Below, in pieces: positions 1 to 8,559 of a stretch of 64,000 nt of DNA. How positions within the stretch are numbered: the first letter of the stretch is position 1; each line of letters opens with the position of its first letter. This DNA is from Pseudomonadota bacterium (GTDB lineage: Bacteria > Pseudomonadota > Gammaproteobacteria > Steroidobacterales > Steroidobacteraceae), in contig JAFEDS010000022.1 of NCBI GenBank assembly GCA_018241505.1, forward strand, positions 124,001-188,000. The letters are read 5' to 3'. The notes beneath the pieces are model-generated. The model was not told the DNA's origin. It worked only from the letters and a program-made list of their open reading frames with translations, and did not search any database. Made by a program: the position numbers and the translations under genes.

Positions 1-179
1 TCGGTTGAGAACAGGATCTGTTGGTTGGCTTGCCGGCCGAAATCCCGCAGTGCCGCGCCCAGATCTTCCGCGGGGATATTGAAGCTCTTCAGCGCCTCGT
101 CAGCGGCGGCAACGCCGCTCCCACACAGCAAAATCCCCAACAAACATCCGGCCGACAGCCAGCGAGAAGCCCATTGCAT
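1..179 (-). CDS. TonB-dependent receptor with N-terminal STN signalling domain (partial, runs off window start)
   Basis: Only the first 59 codons are present. They encode a signal peptide (hydrophobic stretch through about residue 26, ending VAAADE) followed by the start of a secretin/TonB short N-terminal (STN) domain: FNIPAEDLGAALRDF and then GRQANQQILF. STN domains occur on receptors that pass ligand occupancy to a periplasmic FecR-type regulator. This fits the position 85 nt downstream of the FecR gene and in the same direction. The start at 179 is preferred because GGGGA lies 6 nt upstream; an in-frame ATG at 194 has no comparable ribosome site. The substrate cannot be told from this fragment. 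Confidence 0.85.
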   Translation of the reverse strand, partial: MQWASRWLSAGCLLGILLCGSGVAAADEALKSFNIPAEDLGAALRDFGRQANQQILFST

Positions 180-264
180 CGTCGATCCCCGCATCGCGCG
201 GCTCGTGTTAAGTTTGCCGCTTGCACGGTAGGACGATTGACGGCCACGATCCCGCCACAACTCG

Positions 265-1296
265 CTACTGTTGCACTGGAGAGTCCGGCCTCAGCTCGAG
301 GATGATGCGGCCGCTGTCTTCGTGGGCGCGAATCGGATAGTAGGAGGTCACGGCGGCAACGAATCCATCCTGGTTGCCCGCGCGAAACATGCCATTGATA
401 CGGAACCGGGCCAGATCCGGGGCCGCCACAATCTGCTTCGGACTGTATTGGTTCATCTCGGCAACCGCGTCCGGCAGGGAGTTGTCCGTGAAGATCACCT
501 GCCCGTCGGCCCACGCTGCTTCGGCAACAGCGTCAACCCGGCGCACCGTGGGAGTCCGGTCTGCAACCGCCTCGAACTCCTGGCTCGGTGTCAGCTCCAC
601 GGCAGGTAAAGCCTTCGACTCCTGCAACGGCCCAACAGACACTCGACCATCGAGCAGGGTTACCCGCAGCGCCTCGGATCGCAGTTGCACATCGAAGGTA
701 GTTCCCAGCGCCGTGACCACGCGCGAACCGGCACTGACAACGAACGGCCGCAAGGGGTCTTTCGCGACCCGAAACAACGCTTGGCCAGCGAGTAGCCGAA
801 GGCGCCGTTGATTGTCGAACCATTCTGCTTCGAGGCGGGTCGCGGCGTTCATTGTGACGGTGGAGCCGTCCCGTAATGTAAGGGTCCTGCGTTCACCCGC
901 GCCGGTGCTCCAAGAGTCGATACCGCTGGAGTGTGGTTGCGGCTGCAATGAGCTCACCGCCACGGCAGCATGGCGGTTCGATATCCAGAAGGCGGACACA
1001 CCCACCATCGCAACAACACTCGCCGCAATGGCAGCCCGGCCGAACCGACCGATCCGCGCCGAACGGCGCTCCATGATTCGAGCAGACTCACGCAGGCCGC
1101 GCAGTTGCGGGTGGTCGGCCGCTTGCCGCAACGTTGCGAGCGCGGTCTGCAACTGGTCAAAGCTGTGCGCATTCTGCTCGTCATTCTTCAGCCAGGCCGC
1201 AAATCGCTCCCGTTCCTCGGGCGTCAAATCATGCGACCGCAGCCGCGCGTCCCAGGATGCGGCCTGCGCTTCGGACTCTCGCGATGTGAGGGTCAT
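265..1296 (-). CDS. FecR-family anti-sigma factor
   Basis: Inner-membrane regulator of 343 residues. The N-terminal cytoplasmic part (about residues 13-36, ASWDAR...RFAAWL) matches the DUF4880 sigma-binding segment. One membrane helix follows at about 87-106, then the periplasmic FecR domain (GERRTLTLRDGSTVTMN near 133) and a C-terminal STN-contacting region. In the FecIRA pathway such a protein holds or activates the ECF sigma factor according to the TonB receptor. The ATG overlaps the stop of the upstream sigma gene by 4 bp (ATGA), so the pair is translationally coupled. Family assignment is firm; the signal is unknown. Confidence 0.93.
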   Translation of the reverse strand: MTLTSRESEAQAASWDARLRSHDLTPEERERFAAWLKNDEQNAHSFDQLQTALATLRQAADHPQLRGLRESARIMERRSARIGRFGRAAIAASVVAMVGVSAFWISNRHAAVAVSSLQPQPHSSGIDSWSTGAGERRTLTLRDGSTVTMNAATRLEAEWFDNQRRLRLLAGQALFRVAKDPLRPFVVSAGSRVVTALGTTFDVQLRSEALRVTLLDGRVSVGPLQESKALPAVELTPSQEFEAVADRTPTVRRVDAVAEAAWADGQVIFTDNSLPDAVAEMNQYSPKQIVAAPDLARFRINGMFRAGNQDGFVAAVTSYYPIRAHEDSGRIILELRPDSPVQQ

Positions 1297-1841
1297 TCGC
1301 GACTCCTGACATGCGCAAGCAGATGTCGGTTGGCGCGGCTCATGTGTTTCTCAACGGTGCTGATCGGCATGTTGAGCCTGCGAGCGATGTCGACCTGCGT
1401 GACACCCTCAAAGTGATACAGCGTGAAGATCGCCTGTGTCCTGGGCGGCAACTCATACAACGCGCCAATCAGGCGCTCGAGCGATTCCTGACCGGACAGG
1501 ACGCGCTCGGGAGTAAATCCGCCCTCGAGGGTGTCGCCGTCCAATGTGTCATGGTTGACCTCTTCCCTGCGGATCGACCAGCGCTTGGCATGATCGCGCA
1601 ACACATTGGCGGCCACCTGAAACACGTACCCGTCGAGGTTGTGCACATCGCCTATGTGCTCCTGGCGGATCAGGCGGATGAACACCTCCTGGACCAGGTC
1701 CTCCGGGTCGGGACTCGCCTTGAGGCGGCGTTCAAAAAAACGGCGCAAAGGCCCCCGGTAGCGAGCAGAGAGGCGCTCGAGGGGCGTGTCATCGGGGCTT
1801 GGACGAGGCGTTGGCAAACTGGGCCGGACTGTGGCTCGCAA
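1293..1841 (-). CDS. ECF RNA polymerase sigma factor (FecI type)
   Basis: 182-residue sigma-70 family protein. Sigma region 2 includes DPEDLVQEVFIRLI (about 45-58). Region 4 at the C-terminus has LPPRTQAIFTLYHFEGVT, then a helix-turn-helix (DIARRLNMPISTVEKHM). It heads a sigma-FecR-TonB receptor operon and so should direct transcription of receptor genes when the receptor is occupied. No ATG exists at the expected place. The frame is closed by TAG 18 nt upstream of a TTG at 1841, the furthest-upstream usable start, which is needed to include the start of region 2. The start is therefore probably TTG with a poor ribosome site. Confidence 0.92.
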   Translation of the reverse strand: MRATVRPSLPTPRPSPDDTPLERLSARYRGPLRRFFERRLKASPDPEDLVQEVFIRLIRQEHIGDVHNLDGYVFQVAANVLRDHAKRWSIRREEVNHDTLDGDTLEGGFTPERVLSGQESLERLIGALYELPPRTQAIFTLYHFEGVTQVDIARRLNMPISTVEKHMSRANRHLLAHVRSRE

Positions 1842-1955
1842 TCCCGTGACAGTAGTCTACGGATGGCGTGGCGGCAATGTTGGCATGAGGGGCGGCGGGA
1901 TTCGCCCGCCCAGTCGTCTTACATGTGATTTGATGCCTTTGGAAGTCACCCGCCG

Positions 1956-3266
1956 CTAGAGCGATTTCAAATACTCCACCAGGTCGCTCTTCTCGCGCGC
2001 GCTCAAATGCAGGCCAAGGTGCGCGTCATAATGATTGACGACGTCCAGCAGAGTTGCGAACCGGCCGTCGTGATAGAAGCCGCCTTTCAGGTGCGTCCAC
2101 AGACCTCGCAGGGGTGCCGTTCGATAGCCTCGGGCGGGGGCACGATTCGCCTGGAAATCGTCAATGCCGAGCTCCTCGCCGCTATGTAAATTCCAGCCCG
2201 GCTCGCTGAACGTGGGAGCCACATGGCATGAGTTGCACCGCGCCGCCTGGAAGACCTTGCCGCCGCGTTCGGCGGCGCTCTCATTGAAGCTGCCGCGCGG
2301 CGCCTGGGGCGCGGCGAGCGCCAGTTGGTATGCATGCAGCGCTGGAATCTTTGCGCTCACCAGGTCCGGTTCATCCCGGACCTGGTCGAATCCGGCGCGG
2401 GCGGCCACCGGAAATTGGCTCGGGTCATTCAAACGAGAGTCGGAGAAACTGCCTTTGCCGTGCATCTCCAGAACGGCCACGAAGGCATTCCAATAGGGAA
2501 TCGAGCCCCACCCCGTCCAGGTGTGCAGGTTGACTCCGGCAAGGCCGAAGGCAGGCGGGATCAGGGTGGCGGCGCTGCCACCATCCGGCCGGAAACCTTT
2601 GCCGTCCAGAAACAACTCAGCGTCGAACTTGCCCGGCCCCCAGGCCGCGAGTACCTTGCGCACGGTTGCCTGGTCAACCTGCAACAGCGTGGCGACTGCA
2701 CTCAGATCAGGAGCGAGGCTCACTATTGCTCCCACGTTGAGGTCCCGGTTGGCCCAACCATCCAACCGATGGCCGATGCCCGCTGCGAATGAGTCATCCA
2801 CCGACGAGTGGCACAGCGCGCATTGAATTCCAATTGACTGCAGTCGGCCTGATTGCACGGCGCCCGTGAGCCCCACCACCGCGTTGAGTTTGAGCAAGGC
2901 GAGTGTGACAGCGGGATCATCGAGATTCACGCGACCCTCGCGCAGGTCGCGTTGCAGCGAGCGCGGCAGAGCATCGACGTCGACTTTGAGGCCAACCGCG
3001 AGCGCCGTCTTTGGACTGACACCCGGACCGACACCGCCCAGCCGGGCTCCTTCAATGGCCTCGTGCAGGCGCAGCGTGCCACCCCAGAATGTTTCGTCGC
3101 CAAACGTATCGAAGCGAAACGCCTCGCGACCCTGGGCCAACAGACGACGGTCGCGTGCCTGATCCGGGTCATCAGCGCCGTCATCGGCGGCAGTCACGAA
3201 CGGAATGCCAACCAACAGCGTACCCAAAAAGAAACTGCCGAACTTACGCAGCCACCGGCGATTCAT
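1956..3266 (-). CDS. Secreted di-heme cytochrome c (cytochrome c peroxidase-like)
   Basis: 436 residues with a Sec signal peptide (residues 1 to about 26, cleavage near VTAADD). Two heme c attachment motifs are visible: CALCH at 149-153 and CNSCH at 344-348. The C-terminal part (ERGGKVFQAARCNSCH, then GYRTAPLRGLWTH and GGFYHDGRFATLLDVVNHY) resembles the C-terminal domain of MauG/CcpA-type di-heme peroxidases. A periplasmic redox role is likely. The roughly 190-residue spacing and unusual first half leave the reaction unassigned. GGGAG sits 7 nt before the ATG. No partner gene is adjacent; it stands alone between the sigma gene and the amidase. Confidence 0.8.
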   Translation of the reverse strand: MNRRWLRKFGSFFLGTLLVGIPFVTAADDGADDPDQARDRRLLAQGREAFRFDTFGDETFWGGTLRLHEAIEGARLGGVGPGVSPKTALAVGLKVDVDALPRSLQRDLREGRVNLDDPAVTLALLKLNAVVGLTGAVQSGRLQSIGIQCALCHSSVDDSFAAGIGHRLDGWANRDLNVGAIVSLAPDLSAVATLLQVDQATVRKVLAAWGPGKFDAELFLDGKGFRPDGGSAATLIPPAFGLAGVNLHTWTGWGSIPYWNAFVAVLEMHGKGSFSDSRLNDPSQFPVAARAGFDQVRDEPDLVSAKIPALHAYQLALAAPQAPRGSFNESAAERGGKVFQAARCNSCHVAPTFSEPGWNLHSGEELGIDDFQANRAPARGYRTAPLRGLWTHLKGGFYHDGRFATLLDVVNHYDAHLGLHLSAREKSDLVEYLKSL

Positions 3267-3375
3267 GAGCGGTCTCCCACGACAATCCCTCTGCTGCAGG
3301 AATAGATGTCGCGAGATGTCAGGGCGTTTCCGAGATTGATGTTCCCGTGAACACCCTGTCGAGAGGAGGTATGTC

Positions 3376-4893
3376 TCAGGTGCTCAACAGCGGTGGCCGG
3401 GTATCCCGCCAGTGCACAGCCTGTTCGTAGGCATGAGCCAACTGCAACACCGCCAGGTCGGCGTGATGACGCCCAATTATCTGCATGCCCATGGGCAACC
3501 CCCGCCCCCCGAAGCCGACGGGCACATTCATGGCAGGAAGCCCCGCCAGGCTGGGTCCGATCACGACCTCCATCCAGCGGTGGTAGGTATCCATTTTTCG
3601 CCCGGCAACCTCGGTGGGCCAGTGGAGCTGTGCGTCAAATGGAAACACCTGGGCGGACGGAATGACCAGGTAGTCGAAGTGTTGGAATGAGCGCTCCAGT
3701 GCGCGATACCAGTCCGAGCGCGCCTGCGAGGCATGCTGAAGCTCGACGGCTGAAATATCCAAGCCGCCGGCAATCTCCCACTGGATCTCCGGTTTGAGCT
3801 TCGCGCGCCGGGCGGGATCCTTGTACAGATCGATCAGGCCGCCCGCGCTGTTGGCATGACGCAGGGTAAGCCAGGTTTGCCACAGGCGCTCGGGCGGAAA
3901 GTCCGGGCGCGCGTCATCGATCCGACATCCCAATGATTCGAAACTCGTGAGCGCTTTTTTGCACAACTCGAGAATCCCAGGCTCAAAAGGCAGGTAGCCC
4001 GCGAAATCGCCGAGCCAACCGATACGCGTACCGTGGAAGTCACGCTCCAAGTGCCCTGCGAAAACATCCGCCCGCTCATCGATAGCGAGCGGTATCCGCG
4101 CATCGGGGCCGGCCATGACCGACAAGAGCATGGCGACATCGCGAGCGGATCGACCCATCGGCCCACCGGTGCTGATGGTCCCGAGAAACAACTCACCGCC
4201 TGCGGGCACGCGGCCCCACGACGGGCGGAAACCAAACACGTTGTTGAACGCAGCCGGATTACGCAATGACCCCATGAAGTCGCTGCCGTCGGCGACTGGA
4301 ACCATGTTGAGCGCAAGAGCGACCGCGGCCCCGCCACTGCTGCCACCCGCGCACTTTGTTTGATCGTACGCGTTCAGGGTTGTGCCGAAGACGGGGTTGT
4401 AGGACTGAGATCCGAATCCCATCTCCGGCGCATTGGTTTTACCGATCAGAATGGCGCCCTGGTGCCGCAGGCGTTCTACAAAAATCTCATCGTGGTCGGG
4501 CACCCCATCGAGCAACGGCGATCCATAAGAGGTACGAATGCCCTTGGTAGCGGCGAGATCCTTCACCGCGTGGGGAAAGCCGTGCATCCATCCCAGGTAT
4601 TGGCCCCTGGCGAGTTGCTCATCCCGCTCTTTCGCCTGGCGCATGAGCGCATCGCGGTCCTGGAGCGACACGATCGCATTCACTTTCGGATTGAAGCGGT
4701 CGATCTGCCGCAGGTAGGCCTCCATGACCTCGACACAGGACAGCCGCTTCAAACGGATCTGGTCTGATAGCTCGCTGGCGCTCAGAGAGACAATATCGGT
4801 ATTCGCGCGCATCTGAGGCACCTTTGCGACTGCGCCAAACGTAGACAACGCTCCGCCGGCCAAAAGCAACTCACGACGTGACACTGTGTGCAT
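3376..4893 (-). CDS. Amidase-signature hydrolase with Tat-like signal
   Basis: 505 residues. The amidase-signature catalytic triad is complete: Lys111 (in HAVKDLA), Ser185 (in GGSSGG) and nucleophile Ser209 (in GSLRNPAAF), with the usual 24-residue spacing between serines. The N-terminus SRRELLLAGGALS resembles a twin-arginine signal, suggesting periplasmic location. The start at 4893 is chosen because AGAGGGGG precedes it by 7 nt; an upstream in-frame ATG at 4938 would mask the signal. It is divergent from the DUF3089 gene. Substrate is unknown; family members act on amides, acyl-glycine or peptides. Confidence 0.9.
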   Translation of the reverse strand: MHTVSRRELLLAGGALSTFGAVAKVPQMRANTDIVSLSASELSDQIRLKRLSCVEVMEAYLRQIDRFNPKVNAIVSLQDRDALMRQAKERDEQLARGQYLGWMHGFPHAVKDLAATKGIRTSYGSPLLDGVPDHDEIFVERLRHQGAILIGKTNAPEMGFGSQSYNPVFGTTLNAYDQTKCAGGSSGGAAVALALNMVPVADGSDFMGSLRNPAAFNNVFGFRPSWGRVPAGGELFLGTISTGGPMGRSARDVAMLLSVMAGPDARIPLAIDERADVFAGHLERDFHGTRIGWLGDFAGYLPFEPGILELCKKALTSFESLGCRIDDARPDFPPERLWQTWLTLRHANSAGGLIDLYKDPARRAKLKPEIQWEIAGGLDISAVELQHASQARSDWYRALERSFQHFDYLVIPSAQVFPFDAQLHWPTEVAGRKMDTYHRWMEVVIGPSLAGLPAMNVPVGFGGRGLPMGMQIIGRHHADLAVLQLAHAYEQAVHWRDTRPPLLST

Positions 4894-4993
4894 GTCAACC
4901 CCCTCTGGTCCGCCGCGTTGTGGCCACGGCAGCCTCATGATATGTCAGTTTGCGTCGGGTAGTGAAGCAGCGTTGTAGGATCGGAGTAGCACA

Positions 4994-6091
4994 GTGAAGC
5001 GGGTAATCTTCAGTCTCGCGACCATCCTTTTGCTGACAAGCGGAGCGCTCGCCACAGCGCGGCCGGTCCCAATTGCCCCTGACTACTCGCAGCCCGGTGC
5101 GTGGGCCGCCTATCCAGGTCGGCCGAGCCACGCAGACGACACTCCACAGGGGCTTGCCGCGGGAGGCGCCCAACGTGTGGCCGTCTTCTTCATTCACCCC
5201 ACGACCTATCTCGCGCCGGTGATTGGGAATGCCTCTTTCGATGAAGGTGGCGAGGTTGGCGCCCGCGTGGACGCTACCGTCCTCAAATTCCAAGCGAGCG
5301 TATTCAATCTGTGCTGCCGCATCTTCGCGCCACGTTACCGACAAGCATCCTTACGCGCGGTGATCGACAACTCTGCGCAAGGCTACGCCGCGGACGAGTT
5401 GGCATACGGTGATGTTGCCCGAGCCTTCCAGGAGTTTTTGCGCCTGAATCCGGGCCAATCGTTCATTCTGGCGAGCCACAGTCAGGGGTCGATCCATGCG
5501 CTGCGACTCCTTCAGGAACAGGTGATCGGCAAGCCTCTGCAAACGCGACTGGTGGCCGCCTATGTGATCGGGCTGGCGCTGCCCAAAGAAATTGAAAGGC
5601 TGGGGTTGCCTGTCTGCTCCAAGGCCGACGCGACGGGTTGCGTGATTACCTGGAACAGCGTTGCCCGGGGGAAAGAGGATCGACGCCGATTGCAGGACTC
5701 AGTCATCTGGTGGCAGGGACGATACCAGCCCATTGCGGGGCGTCCGATTGTGTGCGTCAACCCGCTGGACTGGCACCCGGACAGTGGTGCTGCTGCGACC
5801 TCCAACCCAGGCAGTGTGTACAGCGAAGGACGATCTGAACCAATCCCTCCCCCGATACCCCGGATGACAGGAGCATGGTGCGATGGAGGTTTGTTGGGCG
5901 TGGATGTCCCCGTCAATCAACGACGTCGCTTTCGAGATCTGTTGACGGTTGTCGGCATCTATCACGATTTTGACTATGGTCTCTTCTACTCGAGCATCCG
6001 CGAGAACGCGCGGATGCGCGTCCTCAACGACGCAACGACAAGCCACGCCGACGTGGCTAATAGCAGACTGACGACCAGCTCTGACCATTGA
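4994..6091 (+). CDS. DUF3089 alpha/beta-hydrolase-like secreted protein
   Basis: 365 residues with a signal peptide (hydrophobic 4-21). The fold looks like an alpha/beta hydrolase: FFIHPTTY around 65-72 and a nucleophile elbow ASHSQGS with Ser163. The C-terminal pattern YHDFDYGLFYSSIRENARMR is typical of DUF3089. Function within that family is not established to my knowledge; a lipase or esterase-like activity is an inference from the elbow. Its last 106 bp overlap the 3' end of the convergent DoxX-like gene, so the two mRNAs would be complementary there. Both proteins stay family-like in the shared segment. Confidence 0.8.
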   Translation: MKRVIFSLATILLLTSGALATARPVPIAPDYSQPGAWAAYPGRPSHADDTPQGLAAGGAQRVAVFFIHPTTYLAPVIGNASFDEGGEVGARVDATVLKFQASVFNLCCRIFAPRYRQASLRAVIDNSAQGYAADELAYGDVARAFQEFLRLNPGQSFILASHSQGSIHALRLLQEQVIGKPLQTRLVAAYVIGLALPKEIERLGLPVCSKADATGCVITWNSVARGKEDRRRLQDSVIWWQGRYQPIAGRPIVCVNPLDWHPDSGAAATSNPGSVYSEGRSEPIPPPIPRMTGAWCDGGLLGVDVPVNQRRRFRDLLTVVGIYHDFDYGLFYSSIRENARMRVLNDATTSHADVANSRLTTSSDH

Positions 6092-6792
6092 CTGCCCGGC
6101 GGCGTCGCCCATTTCGGGCGGGGTTGCATGAAGAAGCTCGGCACCCACACGAGAAAGCCGAACGCGCTCATCATGATCGCCTCGAGAGTGGCTGCCAGGC
6201 ACGGTACGAAATTCACCGTGAGGCAGATTCCCGCGGCCCCGTGCGCAAACCCGGTGAAATAGGCGAGCACCAACGGACCGGGCAACCACCTGGGTACCAT
6301 GCTGGCGGTGTAGTCGGCATACACGAAGTGAGAAATGCCGTAGAACACACAGGTGAGCCCGAACACAATACGAGCCGCCGTCAGAATGCGAGCCGCTGTC
6401 AGAGCGCGCTCGGCGCCGGGCAGCGTGGAAACATAGAGAATTGTTGGGGCCACCAGCGAGCTCATTGCCTCACAGAACCCGTACCATGCGCCGATGCTCG
6501 ACGGGTTCGCGCGAATCTGGGGCAGGCTCGAGACGGCCCACGCCAATTCGTATCCGCCGAGAATGAACACACTCGGTAGTACGGTCGGCAGGAAGCACAG
6601 AGCGCTGGCGAGCAGGAGCAGGCTCGCGGAACCGAACAGCCACGCATTCCTGGCGGCGTTCCCGGCGGTGATCACCTGGCCCCAGGGCGCAAAGTCGCTG
6701 TAAGCGAGACCCAGGATACCCAGGGCGGCGCACGCCATGGCTACCAGGCTTCGAGCCAGCCGTGCGCTCGACCGGATTGCATTCGTTCTCAT
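5986..6792 (-). CDS. DoxX-like integral membrane protein
   Basis: 268 residues with about seven predicted membrane helices. The segment from about residue 140 (RIVFGLTCVFYGISHFVYA, then MVPRWLPGPLVLAYFTG) matches the DoxX-like pattern of a GxxHF motif followed by a P-x-W-LP loop. The N-terminal half adds extra helices not found in minimal DoxX proteins. Roles proposed for the family include quinone-linked or redox-related membrane functions, none of them demonstrated here. It is divergent from the peroxiredoxin gene with a 96-bp shared spacer, which may hint at joint oxidative-stress control. Confidence 0.7.
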   Translation of the reverse strand: MRTNAIRSSARLARSLVAMACAALGILGLAYSDFAPWGQVITAGNAARNAWLFGSASLLLLASALCFLPTVLPSVFILGGYELAWAVSSLPQIRANPSSIGAWYGFCEAMSSLVAPTILYVSTLPGAERALTAARILTAARIVFGLTCVFYGISHFVYADYTASMVPRWLPGPLVLAYFTGFAHGAAGICLTVNFVPCLAATLEAIMMSAFGFLVWVPSFFMQPRPKWATPPGSQWSELVVSLLLATSAWLVVASLRTRIRAFSRMLE

Positions 6793-6888
6793 ATTGCAAG
6801 GCGATGCCGGGGATATTTACAGGCACCCCATTATCTATCAAGCTTGGCGGCTCCCCTCACGCCCACAGCAACAAAAAAGGAATCGCAC

Positions 6889-7551
6889 ATGTCACTGCGG
6901 ATCAACTCTGTCGCTCCGGATTTCGTGGCCGAGACCACCCAGGGACGCATTTCCTTTCACGATTGGATCGGCAATGGCTGGGCCATCCTGTTCTCGCATC
7001 CGAAGGATTTCACGCCGGTATGTACCACCGAGTTGGGTTACATGGCCGGTTTGAAACCCGAGTTTGACAAGCGCGGCACCAAGATCATCGGCCTCAGTGT
7101 GGATCCGGTGGGCAATCACTCCCGCTGGGCGAAGGACATCGAGGAAACACAGGGGCACGCGGTCAACTATCCCATGATCGGCGATCCTGAGCTGAAGGTG
7201 GCCACCGCGTACGACATGCTCCCCGAGGGCGCCGGCACAACCTCGGAAGGCCGCACGGCCGTGGACAATGCGACAGTGCGCTCGGTATTCGTCATCGGCC
7301 CGGACAAGAAAATCAAGGCGATGCTGACCTATCCCATGAGCACGGGCCGCAATTTCGATGAAGTTCTGCGTTTGTTGGATTCCTGCCAACTGACCGCGAA
7401 GCACTCCGTGGCGACGCCCGTCAACTGGAAGCCGGGCCAGGATGTCATCATTCCCACTTCGGTCTCGGATGAGCAGGCGAAGCAGAAATATCCGGGCGGC
7501 TTCAAGACCCTGAAGCCCTATCTGCGCGTCGTCGGGCAGCCCAAGGACTGA
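6889..7551 (+). CDS. 1-Cys peroxiredoxin (Prx6 type)
   Basis: 220-residue cytoplasmic peroxidase that reduces hydrogen or alkyl peroxides. The peroxidatic cysteine is Cys45 in FTPVCTTE with the conserved Thr42, and the family motif LSVDPVGNHSRW follows. There is no resolving cysteine at the 2-Cys position, and the C-terminal extension (residues 150-220, including YPMSTGRNFDEVLRLLDS) is the long arm of Prx6-type enzymes. The start at 6889 is preferred over upstream in-frame codons because AAGGA lies 8 nt before it. A 260-bp gene-free stretch follows. Confidence 0.95.
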   Translation: MSLRINSVAPDFVAETTQGRISFHDWIGNGWAILFSHPKDFTPVCTTELGYMAGLKPEFDKRGTKIIGLSVDPVGNHSRWAKDIEETQGHAVNYPMIGDPELKVATAYDMLPEGAGTTSEGRTAVDNATVRSVFVIGPDKKIKAMLTYPMSTGRNFDEVLRLLDSCQLTAKHSVATPVNWKPGQDVIIPTSVSDEQAKQKYPGGFKTLKPYLRVVGQPKD

Positions 7552-7611
7552 GGGCGTCCCGAAACAACACCCCGTGAGGGGCCCGCCGCGGCCGTCCGTG
7601 ACCGCGTCGGG

Positions 7612-7660
7612 CACTTCCCGGTCATTGCCACGCCGAGCCTGAAGCCCAGACCAGGAAGTG
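7612..7660 (+). other. Imperfect inverted repeat downstream of the peroxiredoxin gene
   Basis: CACTTCCCGGTC (7612-7623) pairs with GACCAGGAAGTG (7649-7660) at 11 of 12 positions around a 25-nt loop. There is no T-run, so an intrinsic terminator is uncertain; it could serve as an mRNA-stabilising 3' hairpin. The rest of the 7552-7811 gene-free stretch shows only the response-regulator promoter region. Confidence 0.35.
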
Positions 7661-7755
7661 GAGGCCAATTCCCCCACTTTGCCACTGCCGCCACTGCAGC
7701 GTTTATCTCACCCCAAAATCAACCCCGCACCAGTCAGGCGCCGTGTTGGAGCGCG

Positions 7756-7779
7756 AGATACCTATAGATACCTTATGAT
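7756..7779 (+). promoter_or_regulatory. Candidate activator-dependent promoter of the response-regulator gene
   Basis: AGATACCT occurs at 7756-7763 and again at 7766-7773, an exact 8-bp direct repeat with 10-bp period. The second copy abuts a good -10 hexamer (TATGAT, 7774-7779), while the -35 region has no match to TTGACA. Direct repeats at one helical turn next to the -10 are typical of sites for OmpR/PhoB-type dimers. The gene begins 32 nt downstream of the -10. Autoregulation is inferred. Confidence 0.5.
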
Positions 7780-7811
7780 GGCCTATTCCGTGACAGGGCC
7801 GGGTCCCGCGG

Positions 7812-8492
7812 ATGGTCAGGCTATTGATTGTCGAAGATGATCGCGAGTTGCGGGACGTGCTCTCGGCACTGCTGCTCGGATCGGGCTATGAGGTTGCGGC
7901 CCATGCGGACGCCGCGGCGGCTCTGAAAGCGGCCGCGCTCCAGGCTTTCGACCTCGCGATCATTGACTGGAATCTTCCGGGCATGAGCGGTATCGAGCTC
8001 ATCCAGCACCTGCGCGCGGGCTCCCAGGACACACCCATTCTCATCATCACCGCCCGGCTGGCGCTGGCCGACCGGGTGACGGGCCTGGATTCGGGAGCCG
8101 ACGACTATCTGATCAAACCTTTTCAAATGCGCGAGCTCGAGGCTCGCGTCCGGGCCCTGCTTCGCCGCAAATCGAGCTCTCGCACCACACTGATCCGCGT
8201 CGGTCCGCTCACACTGTCACCCGGCGATCCGCGAATCCGCATCCGGGACGAGCCGATCAATTTGCCGCCGCGCGAATTTGCGTTGCTCGAGCTGCTGGCG
8301 GACCGGGTCGGCGGTCCCATCAGCAAGCAGGCGATTGCCGCCCGCCTGAACCGGGAGGGTGACCCGATTTCCGACGGCGCGGTCGAGATCTACGTGCACC
8401 GGCTGAGGCGGCGGCTGGAGCCGTTTGGCTTGAACATCCGTACGCTTCGAGGCTACGGCTATGTGCTGCAGCCCCCCGAGACCGAAAGCTGA
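7812..8492 (+). CDS. OmpR/PhoB-family response regulator (orphan)
   Basis: 226 residues. The receiver domain (1-120) has the acidic pair Glu8/Asp9, phospho-acceptor Asp52 (IIDWNLPG) and Lys102 (YLIKPF). A winged-helix DNA-binding domain follows from about 130 (INLPPREFALLELLA, then GAVEIYVHRLRRRLEPFGLNIRTLRGYGYVL). This is a cytoplasmic transcription factor controlled by phosphorylation. No sensor kinase gene is adjacent: upstream is the peroxiredoxin and downstream a GntR regulator, so its partner must lie elsewhere. A direct-repeat promoter element lies just upstream. Confidence 0.95.
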   Translation: MVRLLIVEDDRELRDVLSALLLGSGYEVAAHADAAAALKAAALQAFDLAIIDWNLPGMSGIELIQHLRAGSQDTPILIITARLALADRVTGLDSGADDYLIKPFQMRELEARVRALLRRKSSSRTTLIRVGPLTLSPGDPRIRIRDEPINLPPREFALLELLADRVGGPISKQAIAARLNREGDPISDGAVEIYVHRLRRRLEPFGLNIRTLRGYGYVLQPPETES

Positions 8493-8559
8493 GGGCAATC
8501 CGCGCTAGACTGCGCGAGCCAACAATGACTGCACGGCCCGCTTCGCGTAGCAACGCAGA

